Below, in pieces: positions 1-8,655 of a DNA stretch of 64,000 nucleotides; the stretch's first letter is position 1; every line of letters begins with the position of its first letter. The translations under genes and the position numbers were made by a program. A model generated the notes under the pieces. The model was given only the letters and a program-made list of their open reading frames with translations, ran no database searches and was not told where the DNA came from. The stretch is from contig PLYA01000024.1 in the NCBI GenBank assembly GCA_003153315.1, forward strand, positions 1 through 64,000, given 5' to 3'. This stretch comes from Bacteroidota bacterium (GTDB taxonomy: Bacteria; Bacteroidota; Bacteroidia; B-17B0; Aurantibacillaceae).

Positions 1-1215
1 AGTTAAATCAGCAAAACCAAAATCACTTGCGTGGTCAGTATATCCTTGGAATATTTGTTGTGGATCTAAAATTTCTTTCCTATCCACCGCAATAGCCGGA
101 AATCCTGAAAACCCCGGAAGAGCAGTTACACCATTATCATAAACCGTAACAGCCATTGGATCGGTCCCACCTTGTACATCATGTACAGCTATTAAATTAA
201 CACCGGTTGGGTGTACTATATTCATAGAATCCATATACACTGTACCGCGTGGGCACCATCCGCACCAGCAACCCGTTGCTTCTTCAATAGTTAGTTGGTG
301 CGTAGGTAAAAAAGATGCGCCAACAAGAATTGTATTTAAAGTATCATCTGTATGAGTTACATCTCCGGTTAGAGTAACCCAGGATTTAATTGGGTGATTT
401 CCTAAAGATACATTATAAGGTGTGGTAATGGTAAAAGAGCCTGTAGTGTATGAAGCAATATTGGCTGTTATTGAACTACTATAAGTAGTTGTTCCATCCG
501 TGTAATTTGCCGTATAACTTGTTATAGCGCTTCCTCCTAAGTTAGTAACAACACCACTTATAGAAACATTACTACCTGCTAGCACATAAGATGCCGGAGA
601 TCCTGCTGCGGGAACAATAGAAGTATATTGAATAGAATTAGCAGGAGGAACAGCTATGGCTATATTATCAATAGCTGCACCATACATCCAAACATCATTA
701 CCTTTATATTCAAAAGCCAGCATAATATTCATGCCTGAATAAGCAGAAAGGCTAATGTGTGTAGTTTTCCATAAACCTGGATTAGGATATGTGCCGGAAG
801 GTGCATTCAATAGAGTCCAAGTGGTACCACCATCTGTTGAAATATTTACATTTAAAACTTCATAAACACCTGCAGTTGAAGTTGGTGCCCCTAAAAAGTA
901 ATAATCGAAACTTAAATAAGCCCCTGCGGGAATACTGTTAATAACTGCAGTTTTTAAGAAATCATCTGCTTGCGGAGCTGCTGAACCAGCTTTATCATCA
1001 TTCATAGCTGCAAATATGGTATGCGCACGAGGAGAAAAGTATGTGCTTCCTTGAGCAGCAGAGTCTCCAAATGTCCAACCAAAACCATCAGTATTGGTTA
1101 GTGTCCACCCTGTTGGTGGGTTTGTCCCTTCAAAATCTTGTAAGTAGGGCACTTGTGCAACTCCCGCCATGCTTATGCATACACCGAAAGCTAATGATAA
1201 AATAGTTTTTTTCAT
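1..1215 (-). CDS. Secreted protein with choice-of-anchor-like and Omp28-like thioredoxin domains (partial at left edge)
   Basis: The reading frame starts at 1215 and runs off the left edge, so the C-terminus is missing. Residues 1-20 form a signal peptide ending AGVAQ. The next ~160 residues (LQDFEGTNPPTGWT, then FDYYFLGAP and WMYGAAIDNIAI) look like the choice-of-anchor J/MAM-like beta-sandwich common in T9SS cargo. A CARDB-like segment (NLGGSAITSYTANYTDG) follows. Near residue 315 is CWCGWCPRG, the cysteine pair typical of Omp28-related outer-membrane proteins with a thioredoxin-like fold. Inference: an exported protein, probably with a T9SS sorting domain beyond the window. A full -33/-7 promoter lies just upstream, divergent from the gene at 1445. 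Confidence 0.85.
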   Translation of the reverse strand, partial: MKKTILSLAFGVCISMAGVAQVPYLQDFEGTNPPTGWTLTNTDGFGWTFGDSAAQGSTYFSPRAHTIFAAMNDDKAGSAAPQADDFLKTAVINSIPAGAYLSFDYYFLGAPTSTAGVYEVLNVNISTDGGTTWTLLNAPSGTYPNPGLWKTTHISLSAYSGMNIMLAFEYKGNDVWMYGAAIDNIAIAVPPANSIQYTSIVPAAGSPASYVLAGSNVSISGVVTNLGGSAITSYTANYTDGTTTYSSSITANIASYTTGSFTITTPYNVSLGNHPIKSWVTLTGDVTHTDDTLNTILVGASFLPTHQLTIEEATGCWCGWCPRGTVYMDSMNIVHPTGVNLIAVHDVQGGTDPMAVTVYDNGVTALPGFSGFPAIAVDRKEILDPQQIFQGYTDHASDFGFADLT

Positions 1216-1239
1216 GAGTTATTTATATTGGTTATATGA

Positions 1240-1270
1240 CAAATGTAAGGCAAGTTATTATGTATGCAAA
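1240..1270 (-). promoter_or_regulatory. Bacteroidota promoter for the Omp28-like gene
   Basis: On the minus strand TTTG (1267-1270) is followed after 19 bases by TACATTTG (1240-1247). This matches the Bacteroidota -33/-7 pattern in both elements and spacing. The start codon lies 24 bases downstream. Confidence 0.75.
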
Positions 1271-1389
1271 CTTTTCCAATAAATTTAATCCCGTAATCGG
1301 TAAAAGTTAATAAAATGGAGGTTAAGTAATTATAGTCTGTCTTTAATAAAATGCTAAAAGAAGATACAATGTTAATTTTAATCAGCCTA

Positions 1390-1420
1390 TTGAATTTCCA
1401 AAACAAATAGCCTACATTTG
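1390..1420 (+). promoter_or_regulatory. Bacteroidota promoter for the T9SS protein at 1445
   Basis: TTG (1390-1392), a 20-base spacer and TACATTTG (1413-1420) fit the -33/-7 pattern. The ATG is 24 bases further on. With the promoter at 1240-1270 this makes a divergent promoter pair in the 229-base intergenic region. Confidence 0.7.
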
Positions 1421-1444
1421 TAGTTCAGCATAAAAACTACACTC

Positions 1445-2197
1445 ATGAAAAAACATCTATTTATTGCATCAATAGCACTGACAGGTCTTTTTACGTTTAA
1501 AAGCAACGCACAAAGTTTTCAGTTGCTTGATACCACGGGTGCAATGGGCGGTTCTGGTTCAGTGACACAACCCACTTATAATTTTACAGTTGATACATCC
1601 GCAGCATTCGATGTAATGTTTAATCTAAAAAACACTACTTCAGCCGCTATTACAGTTAAAGTAAAAAAAAGAGTTATTGCTAACCCTGGCAGTGATGTAA
1701 TTACATTTTGCGTGGGTGTTAATTGTTATCCCGCTTCTACTACCCTTAGCGCCGCAGTTTCAATCCCTGCAAATTCCTTATTAAGCAATGGCTTTCTTAC
1801 CGATTTTACAGCAACAAACACACCTAATACTGCTTCAGTTGTATATACCATATACAATACAGGCACTCCTTCCGATTCTATATCTACTAGGATAAACTAT
1901 AATGTATCTAACACCACAGGTATTAAACAAATAGCAAATAATTATTCTATTTCAAATATTGCACCCAATCCGGCAAGCTCAGATATATCTCTTTCATACG
2001 ATTTAAAAAATTCAACCCAATCTGCTTCAATCAAAATATATAATATGCTTGGAGCACTTGTAAAAACAGTTCCATTAGAAACTTATACAAACAATACTAA
2101 AATAGATATAAACTCTTTAGAGGAAGGTATCTATATTTATTCTGTTGTTATTGGTGGGAAGGCTATAAAAACGAATCGTTTAGTAGTTTCAAGATAA
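1445..2197 (+). CDS. Secreted protein with T9SS type A sorting domain
   Basis: 250 residues. Residues 1-22 are a signal peptide ending KSNAQ. The middle (about 25-160) is a beta-rich domain resembling Bacteroidota surface modules, with a Cys pair in FCVGVNCYP; no enzyme motif is visible. The last ~80 residues are a type A sorting domain: IAPNPAS, then IKIYNMLGALV, then DINSLEEGIYIYSV, ending KTNRLVVSR. Known for the family: this domain directs export through the outer membrane and is removed by PorU. Monocistronic, with its own promoter; the partner or substrate is unknown. Confidence 0.85.
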   Translation: MKKHLFIASIALTGLFTFKSNAQSFQLLDTTGAMGGSGSVTQPTYNFTVDTSAAFDVMFNLKNTTSAAITVKVKKRVIANPGSDVITFCVGVNCYPASTTLSAAVSIPANSLLSNGFLTDFTATNTPNTASVVYTIYNTGTPSDSISTRINYNVSNTTGIKQIANNYSISNIAPNPASSDISLSYDLKNSTQSASIKIYNMLGALVKTVPLETYTNNTKIDINSLEEGIYIYSVVIGGKAIKTNRLVVSR

Positions 2198-2225
2198 TAA
2201 ATCTTATTCTTATGCACTCTTTTCT

Positions 2226-2245
2226 CATTACCAAGCAAGGTAATG
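2226..2245. terminator. Hairpin after the T9SS gene, possible terminator
   Basis: CATTACC (2226-2232) and GGTAATG (2239-2245) form a perfect 7-base stem with a 6-base loop between two convergent genes. No T-run follows on either strand, so the terminator role is only suggested by position. Confidence 0.35.
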
Positions 2246-2341
2246 CATAATAATATCTATGTGCTACCTCATGGCAATTAGGTATATAAATAGTTGACCC
2301 CTTTATAATAATGAGCTATACTCTGGTTAAAGAAGAAGATA

Positions 2342-3436
2342 TTATCTGTCCTTCTCGCTGGATGTTGGAGGGGCACTGCCTCTTCCTGTACCACCGGCAA
2401 ATTCACGACGTTGCTTAAATAAAGCATTACGTAAATTTGTCCATTTAAGGCTAATTTCAAAAGCACCCAAGCCACGGTTAGCTTGTTTATAAGTTGATAT
2501 GGTTTCATCATAAGAGAAGCCAAACATCCAGCTTTTTATCTCCAGCATGAACTGAGGAATGATAGCATCTTTATACCGATAATAACAACCCATATATAAG
2601 GCTGTTTCGCTTCTTAAGCCCGTTGTTTTTGTTTCATCTTTAAACCTGTAACGTACAAAAGTACCTAAGTTGGCTTCCTGATATGTACCCTGCCACATGT
2701 AAATAAAACTTGGCATAATACTTACCGGAGATTCTTTAATATCAATACGCGATTGTACGTTAGCAACAAACCTGCGAGCTATATCCTGCGGATTATTAGT
2801 CGTAAATTCAAGTTTTGGGCTATTTAAATGATACCCTGCAAAGCCAATACGTAATGCAAAACGGTTGTTATGTGTAAACTGCTGTGTTAGTTTATCAATA
2901 TCCAAACTTATACCCGAAGATAAATCAAACCAAGTAAAGTTTCTGCTATTATTAAACGTTTCGTTACTGGGCAAGGTTGTATTAAATTGTGTACCAGTAT
3001 ACTGAACTCCCCAAGAGTAACTATTATTATTAGTTGATGTTTGCCCAATACCCGCTCCAATGGCACCACTTAATTTAGCGGACTTACCTACATTAACTAT
3101 AATATTTCCCATAAAATCAGCATTAAAGGTTTTCCAACTTCCATCTCCTGCTTTATCCTGATATATATAACCGCCAAAACCAATAAACGCTTTGCGTGAT
3201 TTTTTAACCCCCACATTAGCGTCAAAGGCTGCCATCATAGTTGTATAAGGTGCTCCGCCAGACTTCCATTGTGTACGGTAGTTTAACACAGCACGCGAAT
3301 ATCCATCAAAAAATCCTGTATTGGCAGGATTTATAAGTAGTTGTGATTGATTTAACTGTGAAAAATGAACATCCTGCGCATACAAGCTTAACGTACAGAA
3401 AAAAGAGAGTTTAAAAATAATATTACGAATGCCCAT
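2342..3436 (-). CDS. PorP/SprF-family type IX secretion outer-membrane protein
   Basis: 364 residues with a signal peptide (about 1-20, ending LYAQ) followed by the family signature: HFSQLNQSQLLINPANTGFF, then YRTQWKS. The rest alternates beta-strand-like segments, as expected of an outer-membrane barrel. PorP/SprF proteins are needed for attachment or secretion of T9SS cargo with type B (CHU_C/gliding-motility-associated) C-termini. The gene starts 3 bases after the stop of such a cargo (3440-6310), so the two form a cargo-partner operon. The C-terminal tail (GGTGRGSAPPTSSEKDR) is polar and probably disordered. Function is assigned from family and context. Confidence 0.88.
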   Translation of the reverse strand: MGIRNIIFKLSFFCTLSLYAQDVHFSQLNQSQLLINPANTGFFDGYSRAVLNYRTQWKSGGAPYTTMMAAFDANVGVKKSRKAFIGFGGYIYQDKAGDGSWKTFNADFMGNIIVNVGKSAKLSGAIGAGIGQTSTNNNSYSWGVQYTGTQFNTTLPSNETFNNSRNFTWFDLSSGISLDIDKLTQQFTHNNRFALRIGFAGYHLNSPKLEFTTNNPQDIARRFVANVQSRIDIKESPVSIMPSFIYMWQGTYQEANLGTFVRYRFKDETKTTGLRSETALYMGCYYRYKDAIIPQFMLEIKSWMFGFSYDETISTYKQANRGLGAFEISLKWTNLRNALFKQRREFAGGTGRGSAPPTSSEKDR

Positions 3437-3439
3437 ATT

Positions 3440-6310
3440 TTATCTTAATAGCGTAATGCTTCCGTTTTTAACGTAGGTTTTATTGTTTATAATAACATCA
3501 TATCTGTAAGCATAAACACCCACAGCTGCCTGGGTACCATCAGGGTATGTCCCATCCCATCCTTTTGTTTTATCGGTTGAGTGAAATAATTGTTCGCCCC
3601 AGCGGTTATATATTTCAAAAGAATAAGAAGTAGCATTACCTATTCCATATAAATTCAATATATCATTATTACCGTCTCCATTAGGAGAGAAAGCACCGGG
3701 TAACATAGGTGTTCCATAAGTTTCATAAGAAGGTTTTAATTTAAACACAGCTGTTAAACAAGCGTTCTGATTTACCTGAAAAGTAATGCTATCATTGGTA
3801 TTAGCCGGATGAACTGAATAAGGAGTCTGCCAATGATCAAACACATAATTAGAATCTGGTATTGCATTGGCGTGATATGTAACACTATCTATGTACTGAA
3901 GATTATTCACAGGATAACTGGTAAACAGTGGTAGTGTATTCAGTTTAACATTCCCTGAATTTGCAGGCTGCACATTAATACATAGATTATAAGGCCCGTC
4001 GCCAAATAAGCACCCAATAGCCATACTTTGCAAGGCTAAAGAACAGCGTTGCATAATAAATGTTTTCATGCTATCAACAAAGTTATTCCAAAGTTTCACT
4101 GTATCACCGCTTACAGAGGCAAGAGGTGACGTATTCCAGTAAACCTGACTTGGTATATCTGATTTTAATAATGATTTAACATACGCCAAATGCGCAGTTA
4201 ATGTATCGCAAGAATATGAAGTATTTAATAAATCCTGATACCTGGAGTAGAAGGCAGACTTAAACGTATCATTATTCATCAGCTTGGCAAATAAGGGCAT
4301 TAAGGGGTGCTGCAAATTGGCTGCATAACCGGAATAATAACTACATGGAGTACTTGCATTAGTGCTATTTACGCCTGAATTATTATGATTAGAACCCCAG
4401 GTAATATCTGTATTACTTAAACCAAAGCGCCATTTTGGATGATCGGCGGTATCAGTTGCATATCCTTTCCACCAAAGAGCCTGATTTTTTACAAAATTGG
4501 CATTTACACTAAACATGTTATAAAAGTTATAATCAATAAAAGACGGTATATCCAACGAATCTGAAAATTTTTGATACAAGGCTGTATTATGTACATTAAA
4601 CCCATTACTCATAGCCCACAAATAAAAATTATTCCAGACTGTTAAATTTCCGGCAAGGGCAGTTATTTGAGCGATTGTAGTAGTAGGTTTTAAATCGCAG
4701 GCAATAATATTAGCTTGTATATGGTTATAATAATAATTAGTATACATGGTATCTATCGGCTCTTTTATATAATAAATACCCCGATTAATTCCATTGATAA
4801 ACAAATAAGTGGGTGTATAGTGAGAAGATTCAAAATTTAATTTATGGCGCAAGGTTAACGTATGGTTAAAGAAATCACGCAAATGGGTAGCTCCATGTTG
4901 GGTAATACCGCTATAACTACCTTTTAAAAAGTTATCTTCGGCACCAGAACGGAATACTAATTCAGGGAAATCAGGGCGGTTAGTTAATCCCAAACTTTGA
5001 TCGTTAAAGAAGTGATATTTATTTGTGTAATTATACCCATATTCATCTTCTGACCTGAACTGGAATTGCCACTGGAGTTTTGCGGTTGTTGGTGTATTTA
5101 AAAAATCTATTCTGTTTACAAGCCCTTGCCCTTGGTTTTTATAAACCTGTTTCTTAGTTGTTTTATCTATATAGCAAAAGATAGCCGAAACTGTATCATT
5201 TACTTGTAGTGGTGCAGGTCCGGTAAATAAAGCGTTGGTATCCATACAAAAACAGGTAGCACCCATGTGATAGGTAGAATCTAAAATATAAGCTCCATAT
5301 GCTTCGAAACCATCCAAATAATTTGGGCGAACCGATTGATCATGCATCACAGCCCTAACTACCACACCAACTAAATTAGGAAGAGGAGTCGGAGCCCCTG
5401 TATTATAATAAGGTATTGGCAATGGATTTGCACCTCCCGGGCCGTTTGGACCAACATCAAATACATTGACTGTTGTTGGAATAGTAGCATTGGCTGAATA
5501 AGTTATGGGAGTTGTACAATCTGTTGTGGCAAATATTTCTAAGCTGTCTTTAATATTTACTAATCCATAAATGGTATTCATCATAACAGCAGGAGTAGTA
5601 TCTTTAATAGTAAGCTGTAAACCCGAATTGTAATAACCGGGTTTAGTCATAAGTTTAGGTATTGGCGCATAATCCAAATAATAATTATTGGGTATAGGCT
5701 GGCCCAAAGCATGCCAGTTATTAGGATTCTTTTTACCCGGGCTGGCAATCTGATAAAGCATCCATTGGTCTAAACCAAAACCCACACCGCCGCTGGTAGT
5801 ATCGCTATAATAAGCAGCACTATCACTATTAGGCTTAGCCCATGAATGGTTAGGTTGGTTACGTTTTATAACAATAGAATCTACCGGGTGATTTCCGCTT
5901 GAAGGGCTGAAAAGATAAACCACCGGGCTCTGGGTTTGATTAAGCTGAAAATCAGCATGTATATCTACCGTTTGCGTGCCAATAGTACCCGGTGCTGTTT
6001 TATTATGCGTACACAGGTAAATTACCTGTAGGGCAAAGCTATCTATATAAATGGGGTTGCTTATATAATGGGGTATTTCGAACCAATGGTTACGGCCTCT
6101 GTCTGTACTAAGAGACCAACCTGTGATAGCTTGAACATTAGGGGTAGTATTAATCAATTCAATCCAATCCGGACTGCGTTCATAACCAATACCAAGAGGA
6201 TCTTTAACGTTACCTACGTTAGCGCAAGAATATTCGTTAAATTTAAACTGAGAGAAACCCAAAGAACTTATTACCGTAAAACACAGCAATAACAATTTTC
6301 TTACCTTCAT
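3440..6310 (-). CDS. CotH-kinase/lamin-tail secreted protein with T9SS type B sorting domain
   Basis: 956 residues from the ATG at 6310. An upstream in-frame ATG at 6340 lies inside the -7 promoter element and is rejected. Order: signal peptide (1-20, ending LGFSQ); a lamin-tail-like domain (about 21-140: SPDWIELINTT, GWSLSTD); a region with chitobiase/Fn3-like texture; a CotH-type domain (about 420-740) with QFRSEDEYGYNY, TPTYLFINGINRGIYYIKEPID and SNTDITWG; a divergent InlB-like repeat (about 790-860: NYVFDHWQTPY); and a type B C-terminus (GAFSPNGDGNNDILNL, YNRWGEQLF, GWDGTYPDG, YVKNGSITLLR). CotH of Bacillus is a secretory protein kinase; the activity here is unproven. It forms an operon with the PorP/SprF-like gene downstream. 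Confidence 0.88.
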   Translation of the reverse strand: MKVRKLLLLCFTVISSLGFSQFKFNEYSCANVGNVKDPLGIGYERSPDWIELINTTPNVQAITGWSLSTDRGRNHWFEIPHYISNPIYIDSFALQVIYLCTHNKTAPGTIGTQTVDIHADFQLNQTQSPVVYLFSPSSGNHPVDSIVIKRNQPNHSWAKPNSDSAAYYSDTTSGGVGFGLDQWMLYQIASPGKKNPNNWHALGQPIPNNYYLDYAPIPKLMTKPGYYNSGLQLTIKDTTPAVMMNTIYGLVNIKDSLEIFATTDCTTPITYSANATIPTTVNVFDVGPNGPGGANPLPIPYYNTGAPTPLPNLVGVVVRAVMHDQSVRPNYLDGFEAYGAYILDSTYHMGATCFCMDTNALFTGPAPLQVNDTVSAIFCYIDKTTKKQVYKNQGQGLVNRIDFLNTPTTAKLQWQFQFRSEDEYGYNYTNKYHFFNDQSLGLTNRPDFPELVFRSGAEDNFLKGSYSGITQHGATHLRDFFNHTLTLRHKLNFESSHYTPTYLFINGINRGIYYIKEPIDTMYTNYYYNHIQANIIACDLKPTTTIAQITALAGNLTVWNNFYLWAMSNGFNVHNTALYQKFSDSLDIPSFIDYNFYNMFSVNANFVKNQALWWKGYATDTADHPKWRFGLSNTDITWGSNHNNSGVNSTNASTPCSYYSGYAANLQHPLMPLFAKLMNNDTFKSAFYSRYQDLLNTSYSCDTLTAHLAYVKSLLKSDIPSQVYWNTSPLASVSGDTVKLWNNFVDSMKTFIMQRCSLALQSMAIGCLFGDGPYNLCINVQPANSGNVKLNTLPLFTSYPVNNLQYIDSVTYHANAIPDSNYVFDHWQTPYSVHPANTNDSITFQVNQNACLTAVFKLKPSYETYGTPMLPGAFSPNGDGNNDILNLYGIGNATSYSFEIYNRWGEQLFHSTDKTKGWDGTYPDGTQAAVGVYAYRYDVIINNKTYVKNGSITLLR

Positions 6311-6337
6311 TGTATTAATTATTCTTAACAAATCGCC

Positions 6338-6345
6338 CAAATATA
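6338..6345 (-). promoter_or_regulatory. -7 element for the CotH gene
   Basis: TATATTTG on the minus strand matches TAnnTTTG and lies 27 bases before the ATG at 6310. It excludes the in-frame ATG at 6340 as a start. No clear -33 TTG is seen. Confidence 0.55.
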
Positions 6346-6379
6346 GTAATAATAATAATTACGGAATGTTTTTAACAAG

Positions 6380-6387
6380 TATTTTTG
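6380..6387 (+). promoter_or_regulatory. -7 element for exodeoxyribonuclease III
   Basis: TATTTTTG fits TAnnTTTG, 12 bases before the ATG at 6400. No -33 TTG is visible at the usual distance. It is divergent from the CotH promoter. Confidence 0.5.
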
Positions 6388-6399
6388 TAACGCAAATAT

Positions 6400-7173
6400 A
6401 TGAATAAAAAAATCATAACCTATAACGTAAACGGCATACGCGCTGCCCTTAACAAAGGCTTTTTACAATGGCTGAAAGCAGCTAACCCCGATATACTTTG
6501 CCTGCAGGAAATTAAAGCGGAAAAAGAGCAGTTTGATAATAAACCCTTTGAGGAATTGGGCTACAAATACCACTACTGGTACTCTGCCCAGAAGAAAGGA
6601 TATAGCGGTGTAGCTATCCTCAGCAAACTAAAGCCCGATGATGTAGTATATGGTTGCGGCATAAAAGCCTATGATGACGAAGCGCGAATTTTGCGTGCCG
6701 ACTTTGGTGATGTTTCGGTAATTAGTGCCTACCACCCCAGCGGAAGCAGCGGAGATGAAAGACAGGCTTTTAAAATGAAATGGCTGGACGATTTTTTGAC
6801 ATACATAAACAACCTGAAGAAAGAACACAGCAAGCTAATTGTTTGTGGAGATTATAATATTTGCCACAAAGCTATTGATATACACAACCCCAAAAACAAT
6901 GCCAACACATCGGGTTTTTTGCCCGAAGAACGCGAGTGGTTCGATAAATTTGTAGCTACGGGTTGGGTAGATAGTTTCAGGCATTTTAACATAGAACCCC
7001 ATCAATATACCTGGTGGAGTTACCGGGCCAATTCCAGAGCTAAGAACTTAGGCTGGCGTATAGATTATAATATGGTAACCGAAAACTTACAAAGCAAGCT
7101 AAAGCGCGCACAAATTTTACCCGATGCCCTGCACAGCGACCATTGCCCTGTTTTGCTGGAAATCGATTTTTAG
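6400..7173 (+). CDS. xth: Exodeoxyribonuclease III (Xth/ExoA family AP endonuclease)
   Basis: 257 residues, full length for the family. Conserved endonuclease/exonuclease/phosphatase motifs: YNVNGIRAAL near the start (metal-site Asn), LCLQEIKA (catalytic Glu), YHPSGSSGDER, CGDYNICHKAIDIHNPK (Asp and Asn of the active site), GWRIDYNMV and SDHCPVLLEI (catalytic Asp-His). The enzyme cuts abasic sites and degrades 3' ends during base-excision repair in the cytoplasm. It is a single gene with its own -7 element; 21-base array 1 begins 18 bases past its stop. Confidence 0.95.
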   Translation: MNKKIITYNVNGIRAALNKGFLQWLKAANPDILCLQEIKAEKEQFDNKPFEELGYKYHYWYSAQKKGYSGVAILSKLKPDDVVYGCGIKAYDDEARILRADFGDVSVISAYHPSGSSGDERQAFKMKWLDDFLTYINNLKKEHSKLIVCGDYNICHKAIDIHNPKNNANTSGFLPEEREWFDKFVATGWVDSFRHFNIEPHQYTWWSYRANSRAKNLGWRIDYNMVTENLQSKLKRAQILPDALHSDHCPVLLEIDF

Positions 7174-7191
7174 TATAAAGTAATCTTTTTA

Positions 7192-7422
7192 GGGTTTCTG
7201 TAGAGGTTTACCAAAGTTCGGTAACCGTTTACCAAGTTTTGGAGGGCGGTTACAGAGTTTTGGTAACCGTTTACGGAGTTTCGGTAACCGGTTACAGAGT
7301 TTCGGAGGGCGGTTACCAAGTTTCGGTAAACCCCCGCCAAAGTTTGGTAAACCTCTACCAAGTTTTGGTAAACGTCTGCCAAGTTTCTGGGGGCATCTAC
7401 CAAGTTTGGGAAAACCCCTCCC
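7192..7422. repeat. 21-base tandem array 1 (11 units)
   Basis: Eleven consecutive units start at 7192, 7213, 7234 and so on to 7402, every one 21 bases. The core is AAGTTTCGGTAA or AAGTTTTGG, ending in TTACC or CTACC. A GGAGGGCGG variant occurs in units starting at 7234 and 7297, and a related one at 7381. Units differ by substitutions only. Both strands have open frames, so open reading alone says nothing; the variation does not look codon-like here. The array fills the gap between xth and the small secreted protein at 7478 and ends 28 bases before that gene's -7 element. Confidence 0.9.
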
Positions 7423-7450
7423 GAAAATGATTTTTAAGCTGTTTTTGCTT

Positions 7451-7458
7451 TATATTTG
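7451..7458 (+). promoter_or_regulatory. -7 element for the small secreted protein at 7478
   Basis: TATATTTG is a perfect TAnnTTTG, 19 bases before the ATG. Its upstream side is occupied by array 1. Confidence 0.55.
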
Positions 7459-7477
7459 TTTGAAATCTTAAATACGT

Positions 7478-7819
7478 ATGCTTAAAAGAACATTTATAGT
7501 CCTTATTGTTTTAACAAGTGGTTTGTTTAACAATAATTTAAAAGCGCAAAGCATCACAAAAGATAGTTCTATGTATGAATATGCAATATTAACTTATTAC
7601 AGACAATTTGGTGAAACTACTGCTAATTTGGTTTTTGCCAATAATAAATTCATAGACTTAGATAAAAAATTAAAGCTTGATACAATGACTGGTTCACGTC
7701 TCAATCAATATAATAATGGCTTACTTCTTAGTTTGGATTATTTAGATAAATCAGGATATGAGTTAGTGACTTTTGTGTCTGCTAACCAGTATTGGGTATT
7801 AAGAAAGAAAAGAAAATAA
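7478..7819 (+). CDS. Small secreted protein, DUF4177-like
   Basis: 113 residues with a signal peptide (1-24, ending NLKAQ). The remainder (YEYAILTYYRQFGE, then a central turn, then LLLSLDYLDKSGYELVTFVSANQYWVLRKKRK) follows the pattern of DUF4177-type proteins: an N-terminal strand, then a segment reading 'L..LG..G.ELV', then a closing strand ending in basic residues. Function is unknown. It lies directly downstream of 21-base array 1 and converges on glutamate racemase, with 2 bases between the stops. Confidence 0.75.
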   Translation: MLKRTFIVLIVLTSGLFNNNLKAQSITKDSSMYEYAILTYYRQFGETTANLVFANNKFIDLDKKLKLDTMTGSRLNQYNNGLLLSLDYLDKSGYELVTFVSANQYWVLRKKRK

Positions 7820-7821
7820 CC

Positions 7822-8643
7822 CTACTTCCAAATAGCAGCCTGGGTAAGTTTTATTTTAGATTTAAAAAAGTTGCGCGATGTTTCTTCAAACGATTTGGTA
7901 TAATCGCTGATATAGAACTTATGCGTAGCTCCTTTTTTAATCGCTAACAATTTATGCTTGGCTAAAACCTGGGCAACGGTTTTGGCAACAGCTTCAGCAT
8001 TATCAAATATCTTAATCTTGCCTTTATAAAACTCTTCCACTTCTTTTTTAATTAAAGGGTAGTGTGTGCAAGCCAGTATAAGCGAATCTATTTTTTTTAG
8101 TTTAGCACGACTCAGGTAATCGTGTATAATGGTGCGCGAAATTTTGTTATTAAAAAAACCTTCTTCAATCATAGAAGCCAACAAAGGTGTAGCTAAAGAA
8201 GAAACCTCTACATGTTTGACTGCGTGTTTTATCTTCTTGGCATAGATGTCGCTTTTAATGGTTGCCTTGGTGGCAATTACGCCAATGTGTTTAAGTGAAG
8301 CATCTTTCACCACTTCATCCACAATAGGATTGACCACATCAATTACCGGCACTTTTCCGCCCACAAAATCTTTTACTGTTTCATAAGCTAGTGCCGAAGC
8401 CGTGTTGCAGGCAATAACAATTACCTTGCAATTTTGTTCCAGCAAAAACTGCGCAATGCGTATGCAATAATATTTAATGCTGTCAGGCGATTTATCTCCG
8501 TATGGCAAATGGGCGGTATCGCCAAAATAAATAAGTTGCTCTTTAGGCAAAGCCTTGGCAATGGCGTTGGCAACGGTTAAACCACCGATACCCGAATCAA
8601 AAATTCCGATAGGTTGGTTGGCTAGTATTTTCTTTGCAGGCAT
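7822..8643 (-). CDS. murI: Glutamate racemase
   Basis: 273 residues. It has FDSGIGGLTVANAI near the N-terminus (first acid/base Asp and Ser), FGDTAHLPYGDKS, the first catalytic cysteine in VIACNTASALA, and the second in LACTHYPLIKKE. MurI interconverts L- and D-glutamate to supply D-Glu for peptidoglycan. It starts 12 bases after the stop of the VWA gene and may be the third gene of a minus-strand operon after the sugar transporter and the VWA protein. All key residues are present. Confidence 0.95.
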   Translation of the reverse strand: MPAKKILANQPIGIFDSGIGGLTVANAIAKALPKEQLIYFGDTAHLPYGDKSPDSIKYYCIRIAQFLLEQNCKVIVIACNTASALAYETVKDFVGGKVPVIDVVNPIVDEVVKDASLKHIGVIATKATIKSDIYAKKIKHAVKHVEVSSLATPLLASMIEEGFFNNKISRTIIHDYLSRAKLKKIDSLILACTHYPLIKKEVEEFYKGKIKIFDNAEAVAKTVAQVLAKHKLLAIKKGATHKFYISDYTKSFEETSRNFFKSKIKLTQAAIWK

Positions 8644-8655
8644 GTTTTTGTGTTT

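Noticed and set aside
7170-7403. Reverse-strand 77-codon heptad ORF over array 1
   Set aside because: A 21-base unit without stops stays open in several frames; both strands are open and substitutions are not synonymous, so it is not called as a gene.
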